Source: an uncultured Lachnospiraceae bacterium
GTDB lineage: Bacteria; Bacillota; Clostridia; Lachnospirales; Lachnospiraceae
Assembly: GCA_947588675.1 (NCBI GenBank)
Contig: CANPYY010000005.1
Coordinates: 40,933-104,932, forward strand
Length of the DNA: 64,000 nucleotides
Reading direction: 5' to 3'
In this document: in pieces, positions 1 to 8,628 of the stretch
How the letters are laid out: every line of letters begins with the position of its first letter
Position numbering within the stretch: position 1 is the first letter of the stretch
The notes under the pieces: model-generated
Seen by the model: only the letters and a program-made list of their open reading frames with translations
What the model was told of the DNA's origin: nothing
Databases searched by the model: none
Program-made: the position numbers and the translations under genes

Positions 1-1
1 C

Positions 2-829
2 ATAACATTTATACGTGACAGGTATAATGATACTGGAAGCAATCCCCAAAAAAAGATAAAAGACAAAAGCACAGGCACTGAAGCTTTTGTCAAGTCCAAA
101 AAACGCAGGATGATGATACTCTTTATATTAACCCTTCTTTGCTTCCATGGCGCTCTTGCCACATATACAGTCGCAGTCAGATATTTTGATATGCAGAAGT
201 GGATTGCTTCCGTATTGATACTTATATGGCTTATTATACCGATTCTTTCTATAATATACGGCTTTAAATATAACAGCGCAGGCTTGAAATGCACTAAAAA
301 TATAGTTGCCGGCTTCATTTTAGGATTTATATTATTAGTATACGGAGGTCTTAGTTTTATTGCTTCTATTGTTTTTGTTGTGCAAAACAATCTGGATGGT
401 TATTCCAGTGAATATAGTGATATTTATGAATACAGCAGTATCATTAACGCTGATCTCCCCGAAAACGGGGAATTACAGATATTAGACATACCCGATGATG
501 CTGATAGTGAAGGTCTTTATTATGACCACACTATCATAAGCGCAGATTATCAATACGAGGATACTTCTGCATTATCAGACAGTATTAAAAACAGCGATAC
601 ATGGCAACCATATAAAGATATGGATTCCGCATTTCAGATATTTATGCCTTTTATCTATTATACAGATAAAAATGCATATATATCAATATACAACAAAACA
701 CTTAACAGTTATAACGTACTCCCGGACAATTCGGGAGAATATGAAATATACAGTATGATGTATGACAGCAAAAACAAGTATATGGAGATACAAAAATTCA
801 ATTTTAATTATGTTAAAGGCGAGTCTTAA
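2..829 (+). CDS. Membrane protein of unknown function, 5' end missing
   Basis: The ORF track starts this at the ATG at 110, but the same frame is open with no stop back to base 2, and no convincing ribosome binding site precedes 110. I therefore read it as the 3' part of a gene that begins outside the window. The upstream codons encode a basic, polar stretch (many Lys) followed by three hydrophobic segments (roughly residues 1-20, 32-52 and 65-90 counted from the ATG at 110). A polar C-terminal domain of about 145 residues, rich in Tyr, Asp and Ser, then follows and probably lies outside the cell. No family is recognised. It converges on degV with a 12-bp gap. Confidence 0.55.
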   Translation: MTFIRDRYNDTGSNPQKKIKDKSTGTEAFVKSKKRRMMILFILTLLCFHGALATYTVAVRYFDMQKWIASVLILIWLIIPILSIIYGFKYNSAGLKCTKNIVAGFILGFILLVYGGLSFIASIVFVVQNNLDGYSSEYSDIYEYSSIINADLPENGELQILDIPDDADSEGLYYDHTIISADYQYEDTSALSDSIKNSDTWQPYKDMDSAFQIFMPFIYYTDKNAYISIYNKTLNSYNVLPDNSGEYEIYSMMYDSKNKYMEIQKFNFNYVKGES

Positions 830-841
830 ACTCCGAAACAT

Positions 842-1693
842 TTACCTTCCGTCAATAAACAGCACTCCGAGCGTGCCCGGTCCGCAGTGGCTCGATATAA
901 CGCCACCGGCGCGGGTAATAAGTATTTCCTTAAATACACCCAGTTCTTTCAGATACTCTTTTACTGAATTTACAATATAATCATCGCAGCCTGAATGTGT
1001 AATAAACACCCTGTCAGGCTTTGCTTTCTTCAGTTCTTCTTCCATGTCTTTTACATACGCAGGAATCACTTTATCAATTCTTCCCCTGTATTTTTTCGTA
1101 CTGTCCATCTTACCATTTTCTACGACGATTTTCGGATGAATTTTTAATACTCCTCCCGCCATTGCGCTGATACTGCTGCAGCGTCCTCCTCTGTGCAAAA
1201 ATATAAGCGTATCGACTACAAAACTGCTTCTTACAAGCGGTTTGAGATATTCCATTCTTTCTGCAATTGTTTCTGCCGTTTCGCCTCTTTCCGCCATAAC
1301 TGCGGCTTCAATAACAAGAAGCCCTATCCCCGTAGAAAGGTTTGCGGAATCAATTACCCACACTTTATCAGAAGTTCCAAGTTCTTCCGCAGCAATTTTA
1401 AACACATTTGCGGTTGAAGACATTTCTTTGGAAATAGTAAAACATATCACGCTGTTACCGTCATCCGTGAAAGGCTTTAATACGTCAATAACTTCAGAAA
1501 CAGAAGGCGCTGACGTTTTAGGAGTTGCATTATTATCATCAGACCAGCGGAATATATCTTCCGGTTTAATATCTATTCCATCCCTGTATTCTTTTTCGCC
1601 CAGAATAATATGTAATGGCAGAATTGATATATTATATTTTTCCACAAGTTCATCCGACAAATCACATGTACTGTCCGCAATTATTTTTACCAT
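842..1693 (-). CDS. DegV family fatty-acid-binding protein
   Basis: A 283-residue protein, the normal DegV length. It opens with the family's N-terminal strand and Ser/Thr pocket (VKIIADSTCDLS) and has the mid-protein HRGGRCSS segment, which corresponds to the conserved Gly-Gly-Arg region. Known relatives bind a single fatty acid in the cytoplasm, and some act as FakB partners of the fatty acid kinase FakA. No fakA-like gene lies nearby, so which of these roles applies is unknown. The ATG follows an AGGAGG site lying inside the 3' end of dinB, and dinB stops at the base next to this start. The two genes are probably cotranscribed and translationally coupled. Confidence 0.9.
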   Translation of the reverse strand: MVKIIADSTCDLSDELVEKYNISILPLHIILGEKEYRDGIDIKPEDIFRWSDDNNATPKTSAPSVSEVIDVLKPFTDDGNSVICFTISKEMSSTANVFKIAAEELGTSDKVWVIDSANLSTGIGLLVIEAAVMAERGETAETIAERMEYLKPLVRSSFVVDTLIFLHRGGRCSSISAMAGGVLKIHPKIVVENGKMDSTKKYRGRIDKVIPAYVKDMEEELKKAKPDRVFITHSGCDDYIVNSVKEYLKELGVFKEILITRAGGVISSHCGPGTLGVLFIDGR

Positions 1694-2941
1694 TTATATA
1701 TTTCCTCCTTTTTTATTTTCGAGTTCTGCTTTATATTTTCTCCCCACTTTAAGCGTCGAATTAAGCGAAGAACCTCTCATTATCATATCGTTCCCGAATC
1801 TGTTACGTATTTCATCCACAGCTTTATCAATCTGCCTTTCCTTTTCCTTATGCGCATCTTCAAAAAGCTGCATTTGCATGGCTTCCCCTTTCGTAACATC
1901 TGTAAGAGATATTCCTATAAGCCTGAGAGGTGTATGTCCGTCCCACAACTCACAGAATAATTCTTTGCTAATTTCAAATATTTCCGATGTTATGTCCGTT
2001 GGCTCATACAATTTTTTCTGGTGTGATTTATTTTTAAAGTCATTAGACCTTATGGTTACACCTATGCAAAATGCGCTTGTACCATCCGCCCTCATTCTTG
2101 CAGAAATGCTGTCTGACAGCGCATGTAAAATATTAAATGCAATATCTATTGTTTTTACATCTTCTTCAAGCGTGGTAGATATACTATAACCTTTAGGTTC
2201 TTCAGGCTCGCTAAGCACCGGTGATTCGTCTGTTCCATTTGCATAGTTATAAAGCTGTGTACCGGCTTTTACTCCAATCAATGACTGTATATGAGTAATA
2301 TCTGATAGTGCAAGGTCGCCTATGGTTCTGATATGCGCCTTTTCCAGTCTGGAAGCCGTGGCCTCCCCTACGGTAAACAACTGCCTTATATATAATGGCC
2401 ACATTTTCTTTTCAATCTCTGTTTTAAACAGCGTATGAACCTTATCAGGTTTTTCAAAATCACTTGCCATCTTTGCAAGCACTTTATTATTTCCTATTCC
2501 TACATTTACCGTAAATCCCAAAGTATCACGTATTTCATTTTTTATATCATACGCAGTCTTAACCGGGTCGGGATAAATCATGCCTGTACCGCTCATATCC
2601 AGAAAACATTCGTCTATAGAATATTTTTCAACTACCGGAGCATATTTTCTGCATATGTCCATAAAATCTCCGGAGCATTTATTATATAATACAAAATCAG
2701 GCTCTGCCAGTAAAAGGTCAGGACACTTACGCAAAGCCATGGAAACAGGTTCTCCCGTCTTTATTCCAAATCGCTTTGCAGGTATTGATTTGGCAAGTAT
2801 AACTCCGGTTCGTTTTTGAGGATTACCGCCTACCGCAGACGGGACAAGCCTTATATCATCCATTCCCTCTGCAACGCGCCTTGCCGCCTCCCAGGAAAGA
2901 AATGCGCTATTCACATCTATATGAAAAATCAATCTATCCAT
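1694..2941 (-). CDS. dinB: DNA polymerase IV (Y-family translesion polymerase)
   Basis: A 415-residue Y-family polymerase of usual length. The palm begins with FHIDVNSAFLS (metal-binding Asp9, steric-gate Phe14), and the second catalytic pair is SIDEC (Asp110, Glu111). A helix-hairpin-helix region (QLFTVGEATASRLEKA) and a C-terminal little-finger domain follow. It copies past damaged template bases without proofreading. The C-terminus lacks an obvious canonical beta-clamp pentapeptide by eye. No LexA box of the GAAC-N4-GTTC type is visible upstream, unlike recA in this window, so SOS control is not supported by the sequence. It is followed immediately by degV on the same strand. Confidence 0.95.
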   Translation of the reverse strand: MDRLIFHIDVNSAFLSWEAARRVAEGMDDIRLVPSAVGGNPQKRTGVILAKSIPAKRFGIKTGEPVSMALRKCPDLLLAEPDFVLYNKCSGDFMDICRKYAPVVEKYSIDECFLDMSGTGMIYPDPVKTAYDIKNEIRDTLGFTVNVGIGNNKVLAKMASDFEKPDKVHTLFKTEIEKKMWPLYIRQLFTVGEATASRLEKAHIRTIGDLALSDITHIQSLIGVKAGTQLYNYANGTDESPVLSEPEEPKGYSISTTLEEDVKTIDIAFNILHALSDSISARMRADGTSAFCIGVTIRSNDFKNKSHQKKLYEPTDITSEIFEISKELFCELWDGHTPLRLIGISLTDVTKGEAMQMQLFEDAHKEKERQIDKAVDEIRNRFGNDMIMRGSSLNSTLKVGRKYKAELENKKGGNI

Positions 2942-3057
2942 AAAATCCCTGCTCCTTTAAAAATTATTATAATATCCATCATTCCCTTTCTCAATAGTAA
3001 ATATATCTGCATATATTAAATATAAAATTCTAAACCCAGACGGAGTTATCACAATCC

Positions 3058-3537
3058 ATGAATGATAACAGTATTTTTTCAACATCCATACTACGCGACA
3101 TTCCTGATGCAATGGCAATAATTAAAGGGAATGATATGTACCCGGGATTATATGGCATAGCCAATTTTTATACGACCAGATGGGATATAGGTATCATTAT
3201 TGAAGTTGAAGTGTATGGTCTTCCCAATTCTCCTTCATATTCTCCACGTTTTTTTGGAATGCACATACATGAATATGGAGATTGTTCCGACAATTTTGCA
3301 GACACCGGTACGCACTACAATCCTACCGGAGCCGACCATCCTTTCCACCTTGGAGATTTAGTGCCTCTTTTAAACAGCAACGGATACGCATTTACCGCCT
3401 TTTACGACAGTTTTCTGCGAATCGAAGATATAACCGGAAGGTCCATTGTAATTCACGACAACAGAGATGACTTTACATCCCAGCCCTCCGGAGATTCCGG
3501 CGAAAAAATCGGGTGCGGAGTAATACTGCCCGTATAA
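3058..3537 (+). CDS. sodC: Cu/Zn superoxide dismutase-like protein, short zinc loop
   Basis: A 159-residue protein with all metal ligands of the Cu/Zn-SOD fold. His69, His71, His86 and His133 match the copper site (GMHIHEYGDCS, THYNP, VIHDN). His86, His94, His97 and Asp100 match the zinc site (DHPFHLGD). Cys76 and Cys153 could form the usual disulfide. The zinc loop is short: only three residues separate the second and third zinc histidines, against about nine in typical enzymes. Lys150 sits where the electrostatic Arg normally lies next to the second Cys. There is no signal peptide, so it is probably cytoplasmic, which is unusual for SodC. Whether it dismutates superoxide or only binds metal cannot be told. 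Confidence 0.8.
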   Translation: MNDNSIFSTSILRDIPDAMAIIKGNDMYPGLYGIANFYTTRWDIGIIIEVEVYGLPNSPSYSPRFFGMHIHEYGDCSDNFADTGTHYNPTGADHPFHLGDLVPLLNSNGYAFTAFYDSFLRIEDITGRSIVIHDNRDDFTSQPSGDSGEKIGCGVILPV

Positions 3538-3539
3538 TA

Positions 3540-3569
3540 TTTACATTTATTATTCATATGGTGTATAAT
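3540..3569 (+). promoter_or_regulatory. Predicted sigma-A promoter of the MATE gene
   Basis: TTTACA at 3540-3545 and TATAAT at 3564-3569 are separated by 18 bp. The predicted start of transcription (about 3575-3577) lies only a few bases before the ATG at 3580, and no Shine-Dalgarno sequence fits in between, so the transcript may be leaderless. Confidence 0.6.
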
Positions 3570-3579
3570 AAATGCCGTT

Positions 3580-5001
3580 ATGGACAAATTATCAAAAACA
3601 CCTACTGATAATAAAACACACGAAAATCCGCTTGGAACCAAACCGGTAAACCGTCTTCTTTACCAGTTTGCCGTTCCAAGCATTATTGCTATGCTTGTCA
3701 GTTCTCTTTATAATATCGTAGATCAGTTTTTTATAGGAAACAGTATCGGTGAACTTGGCAATGCCGCAACCAATATTTCATTTCCGCTGTCTATTTCATG
3801 CGTTGCAATTGCGCTCCTCTTTGGAATAGGCGGTGCGTCATCTTTCAATATATCAATGGGAAAAGGGGATTTTAAAAAGGCCGTTTACTATCTCGGAAAC
3901 GCTGCCGTTATGATGTTTGGATGCGGAGTTTTATTATGCCTGATTACACAGATTTTTCTTGAGCCCATGCTCAGATTCTTCGGTTCTCCCAAAAATGTAA
4001 TTGGCTATGCCAAAATATATACAAGAATCGTATCATTTGGTTTTCCTTTTCTGATAATCACTACCGGCGGAGGTCACCTGATACGCGCAGACGGCCGTCC
4101 TAAAATAACTATGTTCTGCAATCTTATCGGAGCTGTCATAAATACCGGTTTAGACGCTTTGTTTATAATGGTATTCCATATGGGAATGGCAGGCGCAGCG
4201 ACAGCCACGGTTATAGGACAAGTTATATCCGGAAGTCTGGCAATATGGTTTTTGTCCCATTGCCGCACGGTAAGCATACTGAAAAAACATCTCATAATCA
4301 GGTGGAAATTTGTCATGCGCATAACCGCTCTTGGCGCTGCGCCGTGCAGCAATCAGCTTGCAATGATGATTGTACAGATTGTAATGAACAAATCACTAAA
4401 ATATTATGGGGCGCTGTCAGCATACGGAGATTCCATTCCTATCGCCTGCGCCGGAATAATTACCAAGGTAAATCAGGTGTTTTTCTCATTTATTATTGGA
4501 ATATCACAGGGGCTCCAGCCCATAGTAAGTTTTAATTACGGAGCCGGAAAATATAAAAGGGTAAAATCTGCATATTTATATGCCGTATCAGCCGGATTTA
4601 TATTGTCCGCTATAGCGTTTTTCACCTTCCAACTGGCTCCGGGACAAATAATATCCCTTTTCGGAGAAGGCTCCGAAGAATATTACAGATTTGCCGTAAA
4701 CTATTTTCATATATTCCTTTTCTTTACATTTATTAACTTTATGCAGCCTATAACTTCCAACTTTTTTACTGCTATCGGCAAACCAAAACGAGGAATATTT
4801 TTATCACTTACGAGGCAGATTATATTTCTGCTTCCCCTTATCATTATATTTCCGGTTATTGCGGGAATCAACGGTATAATGTATGCGGGTCCGATTGCTG
4901 ATTTCCTTGCATTCGCGGCATCCGTCATTATGGTATGTCTGGAATTTAAACAGAAAAAGTACACAGAAGATGTTCTTCCTTCATATCATGATATACCATA
5001 A
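3580..5001 (+). CDS. MATE family multidrug/Na+ efflux protein
   Basis: A 473-residue polytopic protein with about 12 hydrophobic segments arranged as two similar halves, the normal MATE size. The N-terminal region carries the family pattern NPLGTKPVNRLLYQFAVPSI followed by a first helix with NIVDQFFIG. MATE proteins export cationic drugs or metabolites using Na+ or H+ gradients; the substrate here is unknown. The ATG at 3580 keeps the full N-terminal family signature, and no in-frame upstream ATG, GTG or TTG with a ribosome binding site was seen. No Shine-Dalgarno precedes it. The 3' end overlaps the opposing pyruvate/PEP-binding gene by 56 bp. Confidence 0.92.
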   Translation: MDKLSKTPTDNKTHENPLGTKPVNRLLYQFAVPSIIAMLVSSLYNIVDQFFIGNSIGELGNAATNISFPLSISCVAIALLFGIGGASSFNISMGKGDFKKAVYYLGNAAVMMFGCGVLLCLITQIFLEPMLRFFGSPKNVIGYAKIYTRIVSFGFPFLIITTGGGHLIRADGRPKITMFCNLIGAVINTGLDALFIMVFHMGMAGAATATVIGQVISGSLAIWFLSHCRTVSILKKHLIIRWKFVMRITALGAAPCSNQLAMMIVQIVMNKSLKYYGALSAYGDSIPIACAGIITKVNQVFFSFIIGISQGLQPIVSFNYGAGKYKRVKSAYLYAVSAGFILSAIAFFTFQLAPGQIISLFGEGSEEYYRFAVNYFHIFLFFTFINFMQPITSNFFTAIGKPKRGIFLSLTRQIIFLLPLIIIFPVIAGINGIMYAGPIADFLAFAASVIMVCLEFKQKKYTEDVLPSYHDIP

Positions 5002-7522
5002 ATTCCTTTTCAGACACATCATATATGCCGATAACATTTAACAGTTCCCTGCTTTCATCACAATAATCAGGCAGCCTGTTATCGAGCCCGTCTAATATTT
5101 CCGGATTAAAATGCAGTGTTTTTTCATTGTCAAAAACAGCAGAATACAAAATATCAGCTTCAACCAGGTCTTGGAATATATGGCTTCCATATGATAATTC
5201 AGGCATATAGCCCGCACGTTTTTCCGATACTTCACAGATTACGTCAAACTCACTGATATCCGCAAAAGTCGTTGGTACTCCAAGCTCCGGCGAGGACGTA
5301 CATATCCTTCCCGGCACAAGAAGCATAAGACGGCATCCTTTTTCACGGAAATACCAGTTAATACGTCCTATAACAGATGCCACTTTGGATTTTCTGTTAT
5401 ATTCCATCTGATAATATGCAACAGGATTTACATAGACTATATAATCAATTTTGATAACATGCGACATTCCCATTGAAGCATGTCTGCACTCCAGAAATAT
5501 ACGGTCTGTATTAATATTTTCGGGCATTGTTATATTTCCGTATTCCTTTGCAACCTGCAGCGGACGGCACTGCAGAAGGTTGATAACATACTCTCCGCTT
5601 TCTGATATATTTATGGTATATTCCACATCTACAGGATAATCATAAGCTTCCTGTATGAGCGCAAGCATATCTTTAAATGTATTCATTATTTCATTGTTTT
5701 TTACTATTCCATGACAGGACACAAACTGTATCTGTCTGTTCTGTCCCCTCTCACGGAACATATACTCCGCATCATAATCATGTTCCAAAAGCAGCTTTTT
5801 CAGATAACGCGGAATCTTGTTGTCAATTTTTGAAAGCTCGCAGCTTAACACTTTCTTTTCCGAGGCGTCTATTACATCTACCAGTCTTTGTGAATACTGA
5901 TGCTTTTCAGCGCTTGTGGTGGCCGGCGTAAGCTCAGGTTTGTCAAGATTCACAAGCCTCGGATAAGAACCCTGAGTACGGTCTACCGCGCCTGTTCCCA
6001 GTCCCATAACAAGCCTCAGCATACCCGCGCTCTGGTCAATAGATTCCATAAACCGGTATGGGCTGAAAGAATACCCTACGCCTGCCGCACAGGGCATGAA
6101 TATATCTTCATATCTGGAACCTGATACACGCTGCACCAGAATTGCCATCTGTTCGTCACGTCCGGCAAGTCCTCTCCTCATTCTGTAATCAAGCGCAGAC
6201 GTACTCATTGTACTTGCATATACAGTCTTTACGGCATCTTCAAATGCTTTCAGCCTTTCCTCCGGCATTCCTGTATTTGGGCAGAATACCGATTCATATT
6301 TTCCGGCAAAGGCGTTTCCAAATCCATCTTCAAGTATACTGCTTGAACGTACTATAACGGGGTCCTGTCCATAATAATCAAGTATCTGACAGAACTGTTC
6401 TCTTATCGAACCGCTGAACTCCCCTTTCATAAGATGTTCTGCGAATGTATCCGCAAGACTGAAATATTCCTCTTTAGTACGCTGACGTATCCTTATATCC
6501 CAGAAATTATTATCCACAATAAACGCATAGAACACATCCGAACCAATATAAAATGAATCGTGCGGTTCAATCTTTTTATACAAATCCGGTCTTTTATTCT
6601 GTATAAGCTTTCTGGCAAGAAGCATACCGCACGCCTTGCCGCCAATCATACCCGTACCAACCATACGGCTGCGTATTCTGAAATAATCTTCCGGTTCAAA
6701 ATTTTCTTTAATTAAAACCCTGAGCTTTGAATCCCTGCTCATCATGATATCACACATACGGTTACACGCCGCGCTTACATCCATACCCTGCTTATACATC
6801 TGCACAGTCAGATTAAAAAATCTGTCCCAACTGTCCATATTCCTGTCATTATCGTTATCCTCGCCATTCATAATCTGATAAAATCTGCTAACCATAAGTC
6901 CTTCCATTACCGGGCTGAACTCACCTGTTTTCATATCATACAGATGAGGAAGGAACATGGTGTCCGAATGTCTGTTCCATACTTTTACCGGTCTTACAAA
7001 GACATATTCCCTATCTGAATATACATCCAGAAAAAGCTGCGTCGTATCTCTTATTTTTGCAATTGCCTTAAACGAGTGTTTTCCCCTTATTAAAGGAAAA
7101 AACGCTACCGTATCAAGAGAAAACAAATATGGGCATGTAACCTTGAAAAAATTACCCATCATCAAATCAGTAGACCACGCAGTCTGCAATTCAGAAAGAC
7201 AGTCAAATACATAAAACGCATCATACCCTTCCTTTTCAATCAGCTTATGTATTTCTACGGTAAATGTTTCAAACCTGTGCGACAGTTCTACCGGAATAAC
7301 CTTTACTCCTTCTCTTTCTTCTACAAGGGGTTCATGCGAAGCAAACCTGAAATATATAAGATTTCTTCCGTCCTTTATAGCCTGTTCTACATATGGATTT
7401 AAAAAAATACGAAATTCATCCAGGTTTGTAACCTCCCATACCACATTATCACCCAGACGTATATTATCAAACGCTTTATCCATATTTTCTATTCCCGACA
7501 TTACCCGTTCAAATGCAGCCAT
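4946..7522 (-). CDS. Pyruvate/PEP-binding ATP-grasp protein with KaiC/RAD55-like N-terminus
   Basis: An 858-residue protein. Residues ~1-250 resemble the RecA/KaiC/RAD55 fold in layout (GIENMDKAFDNIRLGDN, then a YVFDCLSEL Walker-B-like strand), but no Walker A GxxxxGK[ST] is present. Residues ~290-680 match the ATP-grasp, PEP/pyruvate-binding N-terminal domain of PEP synthase and PPDK: GMIGGKACGM, DPVIVRSSSILEDGFGNAFAGKYES, and INLLQCRPLQV. The phosphohistidine swivel domain and the PEP-utilising barrel of true PEP synthase are absent, and the last ~180 residues are not recognised. It is therefore unlikely to make PEP on its own. A GGGGG ribosome site precedes the ATG. Confidence 0.75.
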   Translation of the reverse strand: MAAFERVMSGIENMDKAFDNIRLGDNVVWEVTNLDEFRIFLNPYVEQAIKDGRNLIYFRFASHEPLVEEREGVKVIPVELSHRFETFTVEIHKLIEKEGYDAFYVFDCLSELQTAWSTDLMMGNFFKVTCPYLFSLDTVAFFPLIRGKHSFKAIAKIRDTTQLFLDVYSDREYVFVRPVKVWNRHSDTMFLPHLYDMKTGEFSPVMEGLMVSRFYQIMNGEDNDNDRNMDSWDRFFNLTVQMYKQGMDVSAACNRMCDIMMSRDSKLRVLIKENFEPEDYFRIRSRMVGTGMIGGKACGMLLARKLIQNKRPDLYKKIEPHDSFYIGSDVFYAFIVDNNFWDIRIRQRTKEEYFSLADTFAEHLMKGEFSGSIREQFCQILDYYGQDPVIVRSSSILEDGFGNAFAGKYESVFCPNTGMPEERLKAFEDAVKTVYASTMSTSALDYRMRRGLAGRDEQMAILVQRVSGSRYEDIFMPCAAGVGYSFSPYRFMESIDQSAGMLRLVMGLGTGAVDRTQGSYPRLVNLDKPELTPATTSAEKHQYSQRLVDVIDASEKKVLSCELSKIDNKIPRYLKKLLLEHDYDAEYMFRERGQNRQIQFVSCHGIVKNNEIMNTFKDMLALIQEAYDYPVDVEYTINISESGEYVINLLQCRPLQVAKEYGNITMPENINTDRIFLECRHASMGMSHVIKIDYIVYVNPVAYYQMEYNRKSKVASVIGRINWYFREKGCRLMLLVPGRICTSSPELGVPTTFADISEFDVICEVSEKRAGYMPELSYGSHIFQDLVEADILYSAVFDNEKTLHFNPEILDGLDNRLPDYCDESRELLNVIGIYDVSEKEFMVYHDMKEEHLLCTFSV

Positions 7523-7575
7523 TATAAAGCCCCCTTAATTTATATATATTTCTTTTAAATTCCCGAAAACAAAAA

Positions 7576-7598
7576 GCGCCCTGATTTAATCAGGACGC
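7576..7598 (-). terminator. Intrinsic terminator after metF
   Basis: On the minus strand GCGTCCTGATT pairs with AATCAGGGCGC (one mismatch) and is followed by TTTTTGTTTT. It lies between metF and the downstream pyruvate/PEP-binding gene. Confidence 0.85.
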
Positions 7599-7639
7599 CT
7601 TCGTCTTTATTTAAACTATAAATTAATATATCCCTATTG

Positions 7640-8488
7640 TCAAGATGCGTTAAAAAATGTTTTTGCTACATCCGGCTTATTCATTGCATACAAATGAATC
7701 CCTTTTACTCCATGTTTTATAAGGTCAAGTTTCTGCATTATTGCATATTCTATACCTGCCTTTCTCAAATCGTCAGGATTATCACGGTATTTTTCTATCC
7801 TGTTAAGCAATTCTACAGGTGTAGATGCGTTCGACAGCTCTATCATCGTCTTCACCTGGTTTGCTGTCGTTATAGGCATAATACCTGCCATAATTGGCAC
7901 ATTTATCCCAACGGCATCCGTCATTTCAATAAACCTGTAAAACTTCTCGTTATCAAAAAACATCTGACTTGTAAGCATGGATACTCCCGCATCTATCTTT
8001 TTTTTGAGATTACGAATATCTTCCTCAATGGATACCGCATCCGGATGTTTTTCCGGATAACATGCGCCTGCAATAAAAAACTCTCCTTTTATCGCCCCTG
8101 CAAGGTCAGAAGCATGTTTATAATATCTTGAATCAAACTGCTCCTGCGATATATCGCGCGGCTTATCTCCTCTCAGTACAAGAATATTTTTAAGTCCGTT
8201 TGCTTTCATGCTATCTGTATATTTCACAAGACTCTCCTGAGTCAGCGCAGCGCATGTCAGATGCGCAAGGGATTCTATCCCGCAACTGTTTTTTATATAT
8301 GACGCTATTGCGAGCGTTTCCTTACTTGTACCACCGCCCGCACCATATGTAACGCTTATAAAATCGGGACGACATACTTTCATTTCATCTATTGCGTCAT
8401 AAACCAACTGTACATCATCCGTTTTTTTCGGCGGAAACACCTCAAGCGAGCATACCAGCTTCTTTTCTTTTAATATATCACCAATCAT
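7640..8488 (-). CDS. metF: Methylenetetrahydrofolate reductase
   Basis: A 282-residue FAD-dependent MetF, which reduces 5,10-methylene-THF to 5-methyl-THF for methionine synthesis or acetogenic one-carbon flow. Visible motifs include LEVFPPK near the N-terminus (catalytic Glu region), VTYGAGGGTS, LAHLTC, NILVLRGD and the FDNEKFYRF segment with the C-terminal barrel strands. It is a single gene with its own promoter and terminator. No SAM-responsive S-box leader is visible, because the predicted transcript leader is only about 25 nt. The start codon follows AAGGAG. No methionine synthase or zinc-binding MetV partner lies beside it. Confidence 0.95.
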   Translation of the reverse strand: MIGDILKEKKLVCSLEVFPPKKTDDVQLVYDAIDEMKVCRPDFISVTYGAGGGTSKETLAIASYIKNSCGIESLAHLTCAALTQESLVKYTDSMKANGLKNILVLRGDKPRDISQEQFDSRYYKHASDLAGAIKGEFFIAGACYPEKHPDAVSIEEDIRNLKKKIDAGVSMLTSQMFFDNEKFYRFIEMTDAVGINVPIMAGIMPITTANQVKTMIELSNASTPVELLNRIEKYRDNPDDLRKAGIEYAIMQKLDLIKHGVKGIHLYAMNKPDVAKTFFNAS

Positions 8489-8521
8489 GTCAATACTCCT
8501 TAATTTTAAATAGCAAATACA

Positions 8522-8550
8522 ATTTTATATGATAATACCGGCATTGTCAA
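8522..8550 (-). promoter_or_regulatory. Predicted metF promoter
   Basis: On the minus strand TTGACA (8545-8550) and TAAAAT (8522-8527) have a 17-bp spacer. Its -35 hexamer overlaps the -35 of the divergent plus-strand promoter. Confidence 0.65.
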
Positions 8551-8572
8551 ATAGTTCGGATTATGGTAAAAT
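8544..8572 (+). promoter_or_regulatory. Predicted promoter of the two-gene membrane protein operon
   Basis: TTGTCA (8544-8549), a 17-bp spacer, and an extended -10 TGG-TAAAAT (8567-8572). The -35 shares five of its six bases with the metF -35 on the other strand. Confidence 0.65.
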
Positions 8573-8628
8573 TAGACACATATGGGTATTATATATATTA
8601 CCTGACAACGTTTCAAAGGAGCATTTTT

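Noticed and set aside
1242-2189. 315-residue plus-strand ORF opposite degV and dinB
   Set aside because: It is antisense to two clear genes, has no ribosome site and no recognisable domain; it reflects codon bias of the real genes.
1694-3057. LexA control of dinB
   Set aside because: No GAAC-N4-GTTC site was found upstream of dinB.
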